The notes under the pieces are model-generated. The model was not told the origin of the DNA. It saw only the letters and a list, made by a program, of their open reading frames with translations, and searched no databases. From contig NC_077231.1 in NCBI RefSeq assembly GCF_027887165.1, positions 191,656,834 through 191,720,833 of the forward strand: a stretch of 64,000 bases of DNA, written 5' to 3'. The stretch comes from Monodelphis domestica. Taxonomy: Eukaryota > Chordata > Mammalia > Didelphimorphia > Didelphidae. This document shows, one piece after another, positions 35,938 to 45,787 of this stretch. The position numbers were made by a program, and so were the translations under genes. Each line of letters begins with the position of its first letter. The first letter of the stretch is position 1.

Positions 35938-36190
35938 CACTGAGGGAAGCTAGGTGATGCAGTGAATAGAGAGCCAGACCAGGATTCAGGAAGATCTGAG
36001 TTCAGACCCTCCCTGAGAAACTAGTTGTGTGACCTTGAGTAAGTCACCTAACTCTGCTTCAGTTTCTTAATCTGTAAAATGAACTGGAGAAGGGAACAGC
36101 AAACCATTCCAATATCTTTGCCTAGAAAACCCCAAATGGGGTCATAAAAAGTCAGTCTCAACTGAAAAGAAGAAGAGCAACCATAACAGC
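35938..36190 (+). repeat. Marsupial tRNA-derived SINE with MIR-like core
   Basis: AGGGAAGCTAGGTGATGCAG, AGTTGTGTGACCTTGAGTAA, ATCTGTAAAATGAACTGGAG and CAAATGGGGTCATAAAAAGT. Confidence 0.9.
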
Positions 36191-36274
36191 AAGAATACTA
36201 AAGCCAAATAGGAGGGCTAAAATGTGGGATCTAGAAGTGAAATATAGCAGGCCTCCTATAAGATAAAAAATATA

Positions 36275-36490
36275 TTGAGAGATCATAGGCTAATGGATTT
36301 AGAGCTAGAAGAAAATTCAGAAGTCATCTGGCCCCAAACTCTTAATTTTACAAATCATGAAATTGAAGTCCAAGGAGGAGTAACTTGACTTCAGTCACAC
36401 AGGAAGGAAGTTCCCAAGTTAGGATTTTAATCTAGGTATTCTAAGTTCAATATTTCAGTATTCTTCCCACAGTACCCACTTCCTAGGCTA
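36275..36490 (-). repeat. MIR-related repeat, antisense
   Basis: TAATGGATTTAGAGCTAGAA, ATTTTACAAATCATGAAATT and GACTTCAGTCACACAGGAAG. Confidence 0.65.
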
Positions 36491-37241
36491 AGGAAAGCTA
36501 GTCCAGATGGTCTAGTCCAAGTTATTCTAAAACTGGCTCCATTTACCAACACATCAATTAAACATCAGAAATGTTTTTCATCTAATGGTCTTATCTCATG
36601 ATGAATTCATCAGAAAAGAGCAATAATAAATAATTATGATATAACCAAAAAGAGGAAAATACATTTTTGGTCCCATTAGTCAAGGAAAGAACTCTTTCAA
36701 AACATAAAAAAAGACCAGGGAGAGACATAGAATGAACAACTGATGAAAGAAAAGAAATGACCCAAATGAAGAAAATATTGGCCACTTAACTACAGGATAT
36801 AATATGCAAGATGCAATTCATAGAGTATAAAAACAAACTGAATGAGCCAGAAATGGATTTGACTATTGAATCAAAAGTTTAATTTAGGACAAAGAGGCCC
36901 CAGATGACCACAAATGAGCTTAATAAAAATAGAGTTTATACACAAGGCCAGTGAAAAGCATCAACAAGAAAAGAAGAGCCTGACCCCAAAATAGGGTTGT
37001 ATAATAAGAAATCAAATTGTTTGACAAGATTCACATGGAATGTAACATAATTTACATTTTAGAGAGAAAGAAATAGAGAACAAGTGAAAGAGTGAGGGAG
37101 AGGGAGAGAGATGAGATTAGAAAAAGGAAACTGAAGGCAAAGTCATTGCATACATGTTTTTGTAAAAAGGGAAATTCATGGTTATTATATCTATATTTTC
37201 TTTTAAATTCAATATATTTTTAAGTAGGAAAAAGGATGTAG
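36491..37241. other. Unassigned intergenic sequence
   Basis: A-rich with a short GAGAGGGAGAGAG patch near 37085-37110. No repeat family recognised. Confidence 0.4.
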
Positions 37242-37440
37242 AATTAGAAGAGGCCTGAAGAGTTACATAGACCAGTCCCAAAATGTTATATGTGAAGAAA
37301 CTGATCCTCAGTAGGGTTAAGTGACATGTTCAAGGTGTTAAGGCCAGCAAATAGCAGAGCTGGACTTTGAACTCATCTGTCATTTAACTACAAGTTCATC
37401 ATTCATTCCATTGTATTTTATACTTCTAACAAGGCTATAG
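37242..37440 (-). repeat. MIR-related repeat, antisense
   Basis: TGTGAAGAAACTGATCCTCA, GGTTAAGTGACATGTTCAAG, AGCTGGACTTTGAACTCATC and CCATTGTATTTTATACTTC. Confidence 0.65.
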
Positions 37441-38141
37441 ATCTAATTTACCCTCTAGAAGACCCTCTAGAAGATATTTTCTAATATCTTAGTCATTGAA
37501 ATTGGGAACATTTCAATCTTTTTTGCGTGAGTGTTTTTTTTTTTTTTTTAAGATAGCTTTTGACCAAATCACATTACTTGAAGTTAATGGTTTTAGATTT
37601 GGCAGTCACATTATGTAAATTGTACAGTAGAGCATAAACATACTGAACTCTGAGTTTAAACTTATCATCACTTTGCCACTCAGGAATAATTACTCCCTCC
37701 TTTCAATGGACTAAATGTGAAATGTCATTCTCAGTTTTAGATATTGCAGTGAAAAATCTCCAATCTCTTTTATACCTTAAAGGCTGATAAGGGGTAGAAC
37801 AAGCTGTATAACTAAACTGCTGAGATTCAGCAAAAAATGAACTCAATGTAGATAGGAAGAAGTTTTTATTTCAGAAAAAAAGTCAAAGAGAAACAGTGGT
37901 AAATAGCCAAACAAAAAGTTTGACTCTGATGTAGAAAGGGAAAGCATATTCCATGTTCTCTAGAAATTAAGTTACATTATATACATTCCATGTAGGTCAC
38001 AGGATCCCAGAATCCCAAAGTTGAGCATGGGATATCACCTGGTTCTGTATTGGAAAACAAACAAACAAACAAACAGCCCCTCCAATGTAAGCCTAACAAG
38101 TTCTCATCTATCCTCCTCCTGAAGACCTTTAAGCTTAAGAA
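37441..38141. other. Unassigned; poly-T at about 37533-37550
   Basis: Apart from a long T run and a short (AAAC)n at 38055-38076, nothing is recognised. Confidence 0.45.
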
Positions 38142-38365
38142 GAGTAAAGATAACAGGACCAAGAAAACTTTCTATATAGCAACAGAAATATTGTTTGAAG
38201 AGTAACTTGTATATGTCCTCCTTTAGAGAAAGAACTGCTAAATAAAAACAAGCAAGACATAGTTTTATATATTCATATATGCATATATATATATCTATAT
38301 ATGATGCATTTTATAGTGAAGGAAGGAAAAGAGGGAAATTTAATGTAACAAATTAATTAATTTTA
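38142..38365 (+). mobile_element. L1-like LINE 3' end
   Basis: AAGATAACAGGACCAAGAAA, TAGCAACAGAAATATTGTTT and TTTAGAGAAAGAACTGCTAA, ending AACAAATTAATTAATTTTAA. This is the same order as the copy at 16992-17288, with an inserted AT-rich patch at 38265-38305. Confidence 0.6.
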
Positions 38366-38377
38366 AAGGGTTGGGGG

Positions 38378-38718
38378 GACCTCTGGGCTGTGCTCTCTTA
38401 TGATTTTGTAATATTCCTCTATCATTCTGGACCCCTTCTTCCATTGGTAAGTTCCTTCTGGGAACCTCCTTTTTGAGTAAGGAGCCACACAGGTCATACT
38501 TCATTTCTTAACTCTGACTCTTTAGGACTTCTCCACCATGTCTGTGGGCATCTCTACAGCTTGATACCCCCCCCCAAAGTCTTTTTATGAGTTGTCTCCT
38601 CTTCATTGGAGTGTAAGTTCCTTGAGAGAAGGAATTCTCTTTAAAAATCTATTTCTGGCTACAGATTTTAGCACGGTCCTTGGTACATAGTGCATAGTTA
38701 ATAAATATGTGTTGTCTT
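38378..38718 (+). repeat. L2 LINE 3' end
   Basis: GGAGTGTAAGTTCCTTGAGA, GAGAAGGAATTCTCTTTAAA and CCTTGGTACATAGTGCATAG, ending TTAATAAATATGTGTTG. Confidence 0.75.
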
Positions 38719-38739
38719 TGCCTGTAGACTTCCAATAAA

Positions 38740-39212
38740 AATAAATCCATAATTTCTTCAGGTAACCAATTCCATTTTTCTATATATTTTGACACTTCCC
38801 CCCCATATTATGCCTAACTCTGCATATCAACAACTTCAATTCAGTTTAAAAAGCATTTACTTTACATCTTCTATATTCTAGACACCATACATTGCCCTTA
38901 TTCTTGTCTTCTGGGGATAAGGAGAACAAATCTAATCTCCTTTAGGACAGCCTTTCAAATACCGAATGATAATGACTAGGTCCTCCCCAAATCTTCTTTT
39001 CTGTAGGCTAAACATTGCTATTCCCATGAATCAATCCTCACGTGGCATAATCTCAAAATAATTCACCAATCAACTTTTCTGGACCTTTTCCAGACTATCC
39101 ATGTCCTTCCTAAAATGTTCCAAAACTGAATACCTTCCAGATGTAGCCCAATAAAGTCAGAGTATATAGTAAGATTATCACCTCCCTAATCCTCAAAATA
39201 GACCTGTGTAAA
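38740..39212 (-). mobile_element. CR1/L3-type LINE fragment, antisense
   Basis: TGTAGGCTAAACATTGCTAT, ATCAATCCTCACGTGGCATA, TTTCTGGACCTTTTCCAGAC, ATGTCCTTCCTAAAATGTTC, CCAGATGTAGCCCAATAAAG and ATTATCACCTCCCTAATCCT follow the reverse of the CR1/L3 ORF2 C-terminal region and 3' UTR as I recall it. Confidence 0.75.
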
Positions 39213-39787
39213 TCAGATTTGAGGAACATCACAGTGTCCAAAAGACTGAAAATTATTCAGCTATTATAACCTGAAAGATATGGTTTAGAATGCTGGTTAG
39301 ATAAAAGACTCTGTCAAACAGGTTTATGATAAAAAACTGCATATTTTGAATCTATCAAAAGGCAATCACTCTTTTGTCAAATTCTAAACAGTCAATATAT
39401 TTTCCATACAATTCATCCAAAGCATGAGGTGACTCAAATTTATCTCAGCTATTCAAATATGATCTTCCCGGGAAAAGAGAAGGAAATTAACACAAAGGAT
39501 TTATTAGCCAACGATCAGCATCATTCACTTATTGCAGTCATTGTGTGAAAAATTTTGGCATTAATCTTCATTTCAACTTGCCAACTCCTTAAACAACCTT
39601 TAGTAATTCTTTGGAATATATGAGCCAAAGTGATACAGCGAGGTGGAAGGTGAGGGGATCAAGCAATTGTACCCACATTTTTAGGAATAACAGGAAGCTC
39701 TTAACATATTTCCCAATCACACCATGAGAGATAAATATCCTAGAAGAAACAGGAAGACTTCTAAAGTATACCATCTTATTGTTCAGT
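39213..39787. other. Unassigned intergenic sequence
   Basis: No repeat or gene recognised. Confidence 0.45.
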
Positions 39788-39995
39788 TGTTTCAATAGTG
39801 ACTTTTTCTTTGTGACTCCATACAGAGTCATTTCAATTTCCTTCTTCAGCTCCTTTTACGGATTAGAAAAATGGAGACAAATAAAGTAGGGTCTTACCTG
39901 AGTTCTCATAGCTAGTAAATGTCTGAGTTCAGATTTGAACTTGGTTCTTCCTGACTTCAGGCCTGGCACTCTAAACACTGCATCACCTAGAAAGC
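39788..39995 (-). repeat. Marsupial SINE with MIR-like core, antisense
   Basis: TTTCTTTGTGACTCCATACA, CTCATAGCTAGTAAATGTCT, AGTTCAGATTTGAACTTGGT and AACACTGCATCACCTAG. Confidence 0.85.
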
Positions 39996-40387
39996 ATTTC
40001 TCTTGCATTTTCTAACAGCTATATAACATGGTTGATGTCCCCATAAGAACTGAGATTTAGACTTTGGAATTTCTGTCAAACTCTAACTTGTGAAGAGAGT
40101 TGGGGAGACTGCTTTCTGTCTTTCCAGATCCCTTTGTAGTCCTGGGAGACCATGACATTTCCTTTCTTTTCATGCTAGCCATTATTTAAAGCTGACATCA
40201 TAAATTAGAGAGCATTACTTATTAGTCAAAGTGTAAAGGTTCACACAGTTACAGATTTCATATTACTTTTAAGTCTGCAAAATTACTTTGAATCACTGGA
40301 AATAGGAACCAAATGTACTTTACTAAGATCGAGGGAATGTTCTCATTAGATATGCTCAAGTAAATGATCACTGATTCAGAGTAGGTT
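39996..40387. other. Unassigned intergenic sequence
   Basis: No recognisable feature before the start of vigilin-like homology. Confidence 0.4.
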
Positions 40388-41490
40388 TTGAATATAGGAA
40401 AGGGCCAAGTGATCACTCAGATTCATATGGAACATGAAGTGAACATCCAGTTTCCCAATAAGGATGATGTAAACCTGGCACAGGACTAAATCACTATCAC
40501 GGGAGACTAAAAGAACATAGAAGTTGCTCATGATGCCATCATGAAAATTGTGGGAGAACCGGAACAAATGGTCTCAGAGGATGTTTTAATGGACCTCCGT
40601 GTCCATATCCACATCACTGGGAATGGCTTCCTCCACGTTCCTCAGAAGTCCAATCCCAGCCACATAAGTTAGGGTCAGGGGCTCCATTCTGTGGAAAATG
40701 GGAAAATGAAATCATAGATGAGTTCAAAGTAGACACCCATTTTCCACAGAATGGAGCCCCTGACCCTAACTATGTGGCTGGATTGGACTTCTGAGGAATG
40801 TGGAGGAAGCCATTGATCATCTCCTCAGCCTGGAGGAGGAATACTGGGCTGATGTGGTGGACACTGAGGCTCTGCATGCGCACTTGACATCCCCTGCCCA
40901 TGAAGACATCAAGACACTGCCTAAGGGCTTTGCGATGAGGTATGCTCTTTGGATGGCAGGCAGCAATGAGAAAGCTCCCGGCATGAGCAGCTCTCAAGAT
41001 TTTCCACAATTTGGGGGATCAAAGAACCCCTAAGACTTTCCCTTGGAAACCAAATGATAATAATCATTAAGAAGAATCATCTCCAGCTGCCAATTTGAAA
41101 CTACCCACCACAAAATATTGTTTTAATCCATCTCAATGGCTGGATCCTATGTAAATTGTGTGTCCCCTTCTCCCACTTCTCAGAGGTCTCCTATTAGAGT
41201 CTGGAGTACTGACTGGGCCCTGTCCAACTGCCAGCCAGATTGTTCATGACTTTCCTGAGCAACCAGTTTGTTCTTAGGATCTATTCCTTGAAATCTCCAC
41301 TCTGAAAGAGGCTTTCCCCAGTTTTAAACACTAAAACCACAAGTAAGATGCTTATAATAAAGGAACTGAAACTTTTTAAGCTTCATGGTCCACTCTGACT
41401 TTCATTATGAGATCTCTCCAAGGAAGGTGAAGTGTCTACTTCCTGTGACATAACTCAGTAAATAAATTTCCTTAACTTTCTAAAAAAATT
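40388..41490 (+). pseudogene. Processed pseudogene of HDLBP (vigilin), 5'-truncated
   Basis: Vigilin is a cytoplasmic RNA-binding protein with 14 KH domains. The plus strand translates, with breaks, to its C-terminal end. KH13 remnants include VITQIHMEHEVNIQFP and ITITG; then comes KIVGEPEQMVSEDV, then KH14 remnants (DEFKVDTHFPQNGAPDPNYV). The tail reads EEAIDHLLSLEEEYWADVVD, TEALHAHLTSPAHED and SSSQDFPQFG. From memory these match human vigilin closely and in order. Two in-frame stops fall near 40487 and 40508, frameshifts near 40778-40790, and the frame ends at a TAA at 41031-41033 about ten codons before the expected end. No introns are present and only the 3' part remains, as expected for L1-mediated retroposition. 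Sequence to about 41490 looks like 3' UTR; the 3' end and any poly(A) are not clear. The 77-codon open frame at 40800-41033 is a relic, not a gene. Confidence 0.9.
40622..40814. repeat. Inverted duplication within the vigilin pseudogene
   Basis: Left arm 40622-40702 (81 bp) is the reverse complement of right arm 40736-40814 (79 bp), with two 1-bp length differences and one C/T substitution by hand alignment. A 33-bp spacer separates them. The right arm is in the original coding orientation. The left arm replaces the KH14 GxxG-loop coding segment. Both arms share pseudogene-specific changes (GTGGCTGGGATTGG/GTGGCTGGATTGG), so the duplication happened after or during insertion. Confidence 0.93.
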
Positions 41491-41792
41491 AGGCAAAGTA
41501 GGAAAAAAGGTTGTCCTTGATGCATGTTCCTTTTTGGTGTTCCTTCCCCCTACAAAGATTCCTTTTCAAAGTACCTTGTGTTCTAGGACATGATTTTGAT
41601 CCTTAGTGCTACATTTAAACCCCCTTACTCCTAATGTACAAGGTACCATTGGGAATATTTTATTCTGGTCTAATATACAGGCCATGATCCCACACTCAAG
41701 CATTTGGGGTTTTTGGCTGCCATGCTCCTGCTATGTGATTTTTTACATGTTACATACCTTTTGAGGTCCTTAGTTATTTCATCTATAAAATG
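41491..41792. other. Unassigned intergenic sequence
   Basis: Nothing recognised between the pseudogene and the next SINE. Confidence 0.4.
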
Positions 41793-42055
41793 AGGGGAGG
41801 CAGCTAAGTGGGACAGTAGATAGAGCACCTTTCTTAGTTAGGAAGACTCATCTTCCTGAGTTCAAAACTAGCCTCAGACAATTACTAGCTGTATGACCCT
41901 GGGCAAGTTACTTAACCCTCTTTACTTCAGTTTGTCCTCTGTCAAATGAGCTTGAAAAGGGAAATGGCAGACCTCTCCAGTGTCTCTGACATGAAAACTC
42001 CAAATGGGGTCATGAAGGATTGAACATGACTGTAAAACAACTGATCAACAAAATA
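41793..42055 (+). repeat. Marsupial tRNA-derived SINE with MIR-like core
   Basis: GAGGCAGCTAAGTGGGACAG, GAGTTCAAAACTAGCCTCAG, TGTATGACCCTGGGCAAGTT and CAAATGGGGTCATGAAGGAT. Confidence 0.9.
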
Positions 42056-42537
42056 CTAAATGATGTTTAAAGTCCTTTTCAGTTCTAATGATCTAAGAAT
42101 CTATAATTTTTTTCCTTTGTGGAAACTCCCTTTTTCTCTCATCCTCTCAAGTCTTGACTTCTTTATCCTTCAAAGTGTCAATTAGTTAAAAAAAACAATC
42201 TGGGCTAATGAAATGGAGAAACAGGGTAAGAAGATAACATTCCCCTGACCCTTAGATTACAGGCATTTTAAAACTGACATTGCAATAATGCTAGTTGTTT
42301 TATGTCCTAACTCAAAAAAATTACTCTAATGATAGCACTTTTGGACTATTTAGAAAATTATTATTGGAAAGTTCAACTCTGGTTGGAGGGCAAATTTTGA
42401 GAGCAGTTGGGCTTTATATATGCCCTCAAATCTCCCTAACCCTAAACTGCCTTATTTTTCAGCATATATCTAAGATCTTGTAAGGTTTTTATTTCTGGCC
42501 ACTTTGAGTACAACTTCTCTGCCTAGTTTCAAGGTCC
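42056..42537. other. Unassigned intergenic sequence
   Basis: Only a short MIR-3'-like tail (CAGTTCTAATGATCTAAGAA) near 42080; otherwise nothing recognised. Confidence 0.4.
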
Positions 42538-42790
42538 AATCTAATCCAGTAAACATTTATGAAGCACCCTCTTGTGCCAGGCAAGGGGCTAAGTACTGGA
42601 GATAGATTTAATAAAACGGGCCCCTGCCCTCAAGAAGCTTATAATGTAGAGGATAAGAAAATACACAAAACGAAGCAGGAAAGCAGGAGTGAGGTGGTGG
42701 GATGGGGACCATGAGTTTCTCATTGGGGGTTGAAGCTTGTTCCTTGATCTGAAAATCTACCCTCTATAAAGGACGGTATTGGGAGGAGTT
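42538..42790 (-). repeat. L2-lineage repeat, antisense
   Basis: AACATTTATGAAGCACCCTC, TTGTGCCAGGCAAGGGGCTA, AGTACTGGAGATAGATTTAA and CCCTGCCCTCAAGAAGCTTA. Confidence 0.75.
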
Positions 42791-43237
42791 TGGTATTCCA
42801 TCCTTCAGCCCTTCAGTCAGAGGAGAAAGGAGGTAGAGGAAGATCCTGATGTCAAAGGTTTGAGTTCGTAGCATAGTAAATGAGTTTATCAATTGGGAGA
42901 GCCAGCTTGTTCTACAGAATTAAAACCAGACAGGATAGCAGATGCAAAAGAGAGAGCCCTATCATATATGTGCAACCTCCAAATGTGTACTCCTCTGTCT
43001 CTTTCATTTTGACCTCCTCTCTAACTGGAAATATACACCTATGATTCCCCACTTAGCTAAGCCAACCACTTACCTGGGTTTGTTGTTATTTGTTTTATTT
43101 TCTGGCCTTTTCCCTTTCCAGAAGTCAAACCACATTGTGTGAGAGCAGATCTTATTGCCAGGAAGGGAGGGGTTCAGGTGGGGCCCATCTAAATCCAGTC
43201 TTCTTTCCAGGAACTGGTAACAGCAGTGTGGGATGCT
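42791..43237. other. Unassigned intergenic sequence
   Basis: No gene or repeat recognised. Confidence 0.4.
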
Positions 43238-43491
43238 AGAAACTAATGAAACTGCTTTACTACAGGGGTTGAGGGGACATGAATGAGGAGAGACTCTAAA
43301 TGAACACCTTAAGACAAATACCAACAACATGGAAATGGGTTCAAATCAAGGACACATGTGATACCTAGTGGAATAGCAAGTCAGCTATGGGAGGGGGGGA
43401 GGAAAAGAAAATGATCTTTGTTTCCAGGGAATAATGTTGGAAAATGACCAAATAAAATAATGTATAAAATTTAAAAAAAAGAAACTAATGA
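43238..43491 (+). mobile_element. Short 5'-truncated retroposon with target-site duplications
   Basis: A 12-bp direct repeat AGAAACTAATGA occurs at 43238-43249 and 43480-43491. The 230 bp between them ends in AATAAAATAATGTATAAAAT and a run of A residues. The body (ATGGGTTCAAATCAAGGACA, GATACCTAGTGGAATAGC, GAGGAAAAGAAAATGATCTT) resembles the 3' end of a marsupial LINE or LINE-mobilised element that I recall. The intact 12-bp duplication and A-tail mark a comparatively young target-primed insertion. Confidence 0.85.
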
Positions 43492-43764
43492 GTGTTATCA
43501 CCTATGTGGCCTGAAAGGAGAGATCTTCCGGGTGGACTTGCTCAGCCCAACAGATGGTGGCACCTGGGATTTGGCAGAAGCAAATGTACCTTTGCACGCA
43601 GGCCAAGATGGTAGTCCATGAAGAATATTCCTGAAGTCCCCTTGTCTAGAGGGGCAGTTTTGATTTTCCAAGCAGGACTGATAATCAAAAAAAGTAAATT
43701 GTGTGAGCAGCACCTGCCTTTGATTAGCCTTGTGATTTCCCCACTTTAAAAGTATCTTGGGGGA
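43492..43764. other. Unassigned intergenic sequence
   Basis: Moderately GC-rich, no frame or family recognised. It ends in a G-rich patch (GGGGGAGGGGGGAGGG) next to the SINE. Confidence 0.4.
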
Positions 43765-43975
43765 GGGGGGAGGGACAGCTGGGTTGCTCAGTGGATTGAG
43801 AGCCAAGTCTAGAGATGGGAGGTCCTAGGTTCAAATCTGGTCTCAGACACTTCCCAGCTGTGTGACCCTGGGCAAGTCACTTTGTCTTTGTCTAGCCCTT
43901 ACTGATCTTCGACCTTGTAACCAATACACAGCATTGATTACAAGATGGAAGGTAAGGGTTTAAAAAAATATATCT
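43765..43975 (+). repeat. Marsupial tRNA-derived SINE, best preserved copy
   Basis: GACAGCTGGGTTGCTCAGTG, GAGATGGGAGGTCCTAGGTT, CAAATCTGGTCTCAGACACT, GCTGTGTGACCCTGGGCAAG, CAAGATGGAAGGTAAGGGTT and an A-rich tail. TATCTTG (43753-43759) recurs just after the tail (about 43971-43977), a possible short target-site duplication. Confidence 0.93.
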
Positions 43976-44301
43976 TGACTAGACATGTGACTCAGGGATG
44001 TAAGAGATTTGGAGCTTGCCCTCCATGACTACTAGTCAGTGATTCAAGTTTCAAGAGTATCTAGCCAATTAGGAGAGGCTTTGCTTATTTTACAACTCTA
44101 AAATATGATGGAGGGGTCATTCATGGGTTGAATATGCTTTTATGTCTTTCATGGGCTCCTCTGAATTCTTTGAGCCATCTGCAGTTTTGTGGGGTGAAAT
44201 CAAGGTTGCCTTATATCCACTTAAAGATAATTCTGACTATTCATCACAGCCCGTATGAACTTTCACCTCCATTTCCAGGAAGCAATATTTAACTACTCCC
44301 A
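43976..44301. other. Unassigned intergenic sequence
   Basis: No recognisable gene or repeat. Confidence 0.4.
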
Positions 44302-44385
44302 TGAGGAATACCTGGTATAGTAGATAGAGGGCTGGCCTTGGAGTCTGAAAGACCTAGATTCAAATTCTGTCTCTGATTTGTTTTA
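44302..44385 (+). repeat. SINE 5' fragment
   Basis: TGGTATAGTAGATAGAGGGC, GAGTCTGAAAGACCTAGATT and CAAATTCTGTCTCTGATT, truncated before the core. Confidence 0.7.
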
Positions 44386-44838
44386 TTTTTTTGTTTTTTT
44401 GTTTTATATTTTATAAATATATTGTTATATTATTTTATATTAACATATATCAACTTTACCACTTTGAATGAGTAATTTAATTTCTCAGTGTCCCAGGCAA
44501 CTCTCTAAAACTGTAAATTACAGATGAGTTGTCAATCTGCATCAGTGAAGGGAGTTTCCATACTTAGAGCCATCAATTCCCTGCATAGTTAAAATTGCAG
44601 GCACAGTCCAGCTGGCGCAAGAAAAACACTGTCTCAAGTCTTATGTGAGAGTGCGAGAGAATTATTTTTCAGTAAGATTTACTAACTAATCTAGTGAGTG
44701 TTTTTGGGGGGCAAGTAATGACATAGAGGTAGAATGGGTTTTGGGGGGATGAGAGTGACTGGAAGCCCAGGGATTAGAAGGAACAGAAGTGGTCTGGGCT
44801 TACTGTGGTGATGACACTATAGTGGAAAGTTGCTTTGA
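44386..44838. other. Unassigned; AT-rich left end
   Basis: ATTTTATAAATATATTGTTA-type sequence at 44390-44455, possibly the decayed remainder of the SINE with TAATTTAATTTCTCAGTGTC. Nothing else recognised. Confidence 0.4.
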
Positions 44839-44839
44839 A

Positions 44840-45175
44840 CTGTGCAGAGCAATCAGAGTGTGTATTAAGTGTTTCCGATGTACCTGACACTGTGCTGAGA
44901 GATAAAGAAAAATTAAAAAATTGTTCCTGCCCTTAAAAAGCTTACATTCTAACAAGGAAGACCACAACACACACACACACACACAGAGCTTATACAAAGG
45001 AGATACAAAGAAGGTAAAATGGAAGGGAATCTAGTTAGGAAAACACTAGCAGTAGGGAATTGGGGGGGGGGAGGCTTGGAAAGGTTCCCTGTAGAAGGTG
45101 GGAATTGATATGAATGGTAAAGGTGGGCAAATAGTGGACACTCAATAAATAGTAGACTACTGATTGATCAGTGCA
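44840..45175 (-). repeat. L2-lineage repeat, antisense, with (AC)n
   Basis: GTATTAAGTGTTTCCGATGT, ACCTGACACTGTGCTGAGAG and CCTGCCCTTAAAAAGCTTAC, a short (AC) run at 44968-44986, then AGGTTCCCTGTAGAAGGTGG. This is the closest repeat to the gene promoter. Confidence 0.7.
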
Positions 45176-45286
45176 GGAAGGAGCTAGTAAATTGAAAGCA
45201 AGCCATGTTTCTAAGAGACAATTTGATAGTCTTGAAAACTGATGAAGACTTTAAAGAAGAAACATTCTCAAAGACTGCAGTGCTTT

Positions 45287-45327
45287 GGTGGGGGGGTGGG
45301 CGAGGGGGGGGAGGGGTGGGGAGGGGA
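45287..45327 (+). promoter_or_regulatory. G-rich tract upstream of the promoter
   Basis: About 41 bp containing at least five runs of three or more G (GGGGGGG, GGG, GGGGGGGG, GGGG, GGGG, GGGG) with 1-3 base gaps. The pattern is compatible with a G-quadruplex on the plus strand or binding by GC-box/MAZ-type factors. It lies roughly 150-200 bp upstream of the CpG-rich block. Confidence 0.6.
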
Positions 45328-45595
45328 ATCCACCAGCCTCCAGGAGTAAGATGTCCTGCAAGAATTGCGGGCGGGCATGTGTGTATGCAAATATGAGTTT
45401 GAGTGCCTGTGTGTTGCTAAATTGCCTAAACACATGCACACTGCCCCCTGCCCTGCTTCTCTCCATCACTTTTTAAACTCGGTACCCAAGCCCGTTCACT
45501 GTGTGTTCCCCCACCCACCTTTAGGCGCGCTCCACTCCCCCCTTTCCCACCCTGGAGTGCGCGCGCACGGGCACACATACACGCAAAAACACACA

Positions 45596-45598
<3 letters not shown>

Positions 45599-45645
<47 letters not shown>

Positions 45646-45664
45646 TACACACACACACACACAC
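45599..45664. repeat. Compound (CT)n(AC)n microsatellite at the promoter
   Basis: About 15 CT units then about 18 AC units with one AT interruption, ending in ACGCACGCACC. As I recall it, the human PTPRZ1 mRNA also starts in a CACACATACGCACGCAC sequence, so this repeat may sit at or just upstream of the start site. Confidence 0.95.
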
Positions 45665-45718
45665 GCACGCACCGGGTGCGTAACGCGGCTGCTCCTCTCT
45701 CCAGCTCGGTGGCAGTAG

Positions 45719-45736
45719 CAGCAGCAGCAGCAGCAG
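45719..45736 (+). repeat. (CAG)6 in the putative 5' UTR
   Basis: Six perfect CAG units, preceded by CAGTAG, in the presumed leader upstream of all ATGs. Confidence 0.9.
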
Positions 45737-45772
45737 CTGGCGAAGCAGAGCGAGGAACTCCCACACGCTGAC

Positions 45773-45787
45773 ATGCCCCACGTCTAG
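45773..45787 (+). promoter_or_regulatory. Short upstream open reading frame in the PTPRZ1 leader
   Basis: ATGCCCCACGTCTAG: four codons and a stop, about 220 nt before the main ATG. It is the only ATG I find between 45665 and 46006. If transcription begins upstream of it, it could reduce initiation at the main ATG; its context (-3 is G) is adequate. Dependent on the unverified start site. Confidence 0.5.

Noticed and set aside
40570..40820. Inverted duplication as a sequence-specific regulatory palindrome or microRNA hairpin
   Set aside because: Both arms are pseudogene coding sequence and the event is explained by a local rearrangement; nothing indicates a processed hairpin.
40800..41033. 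77-codon frame as an independent small gene
   Set aside because: It is the surviving C-terminal frame of a 5'-truncated vigilin retropseudogene.
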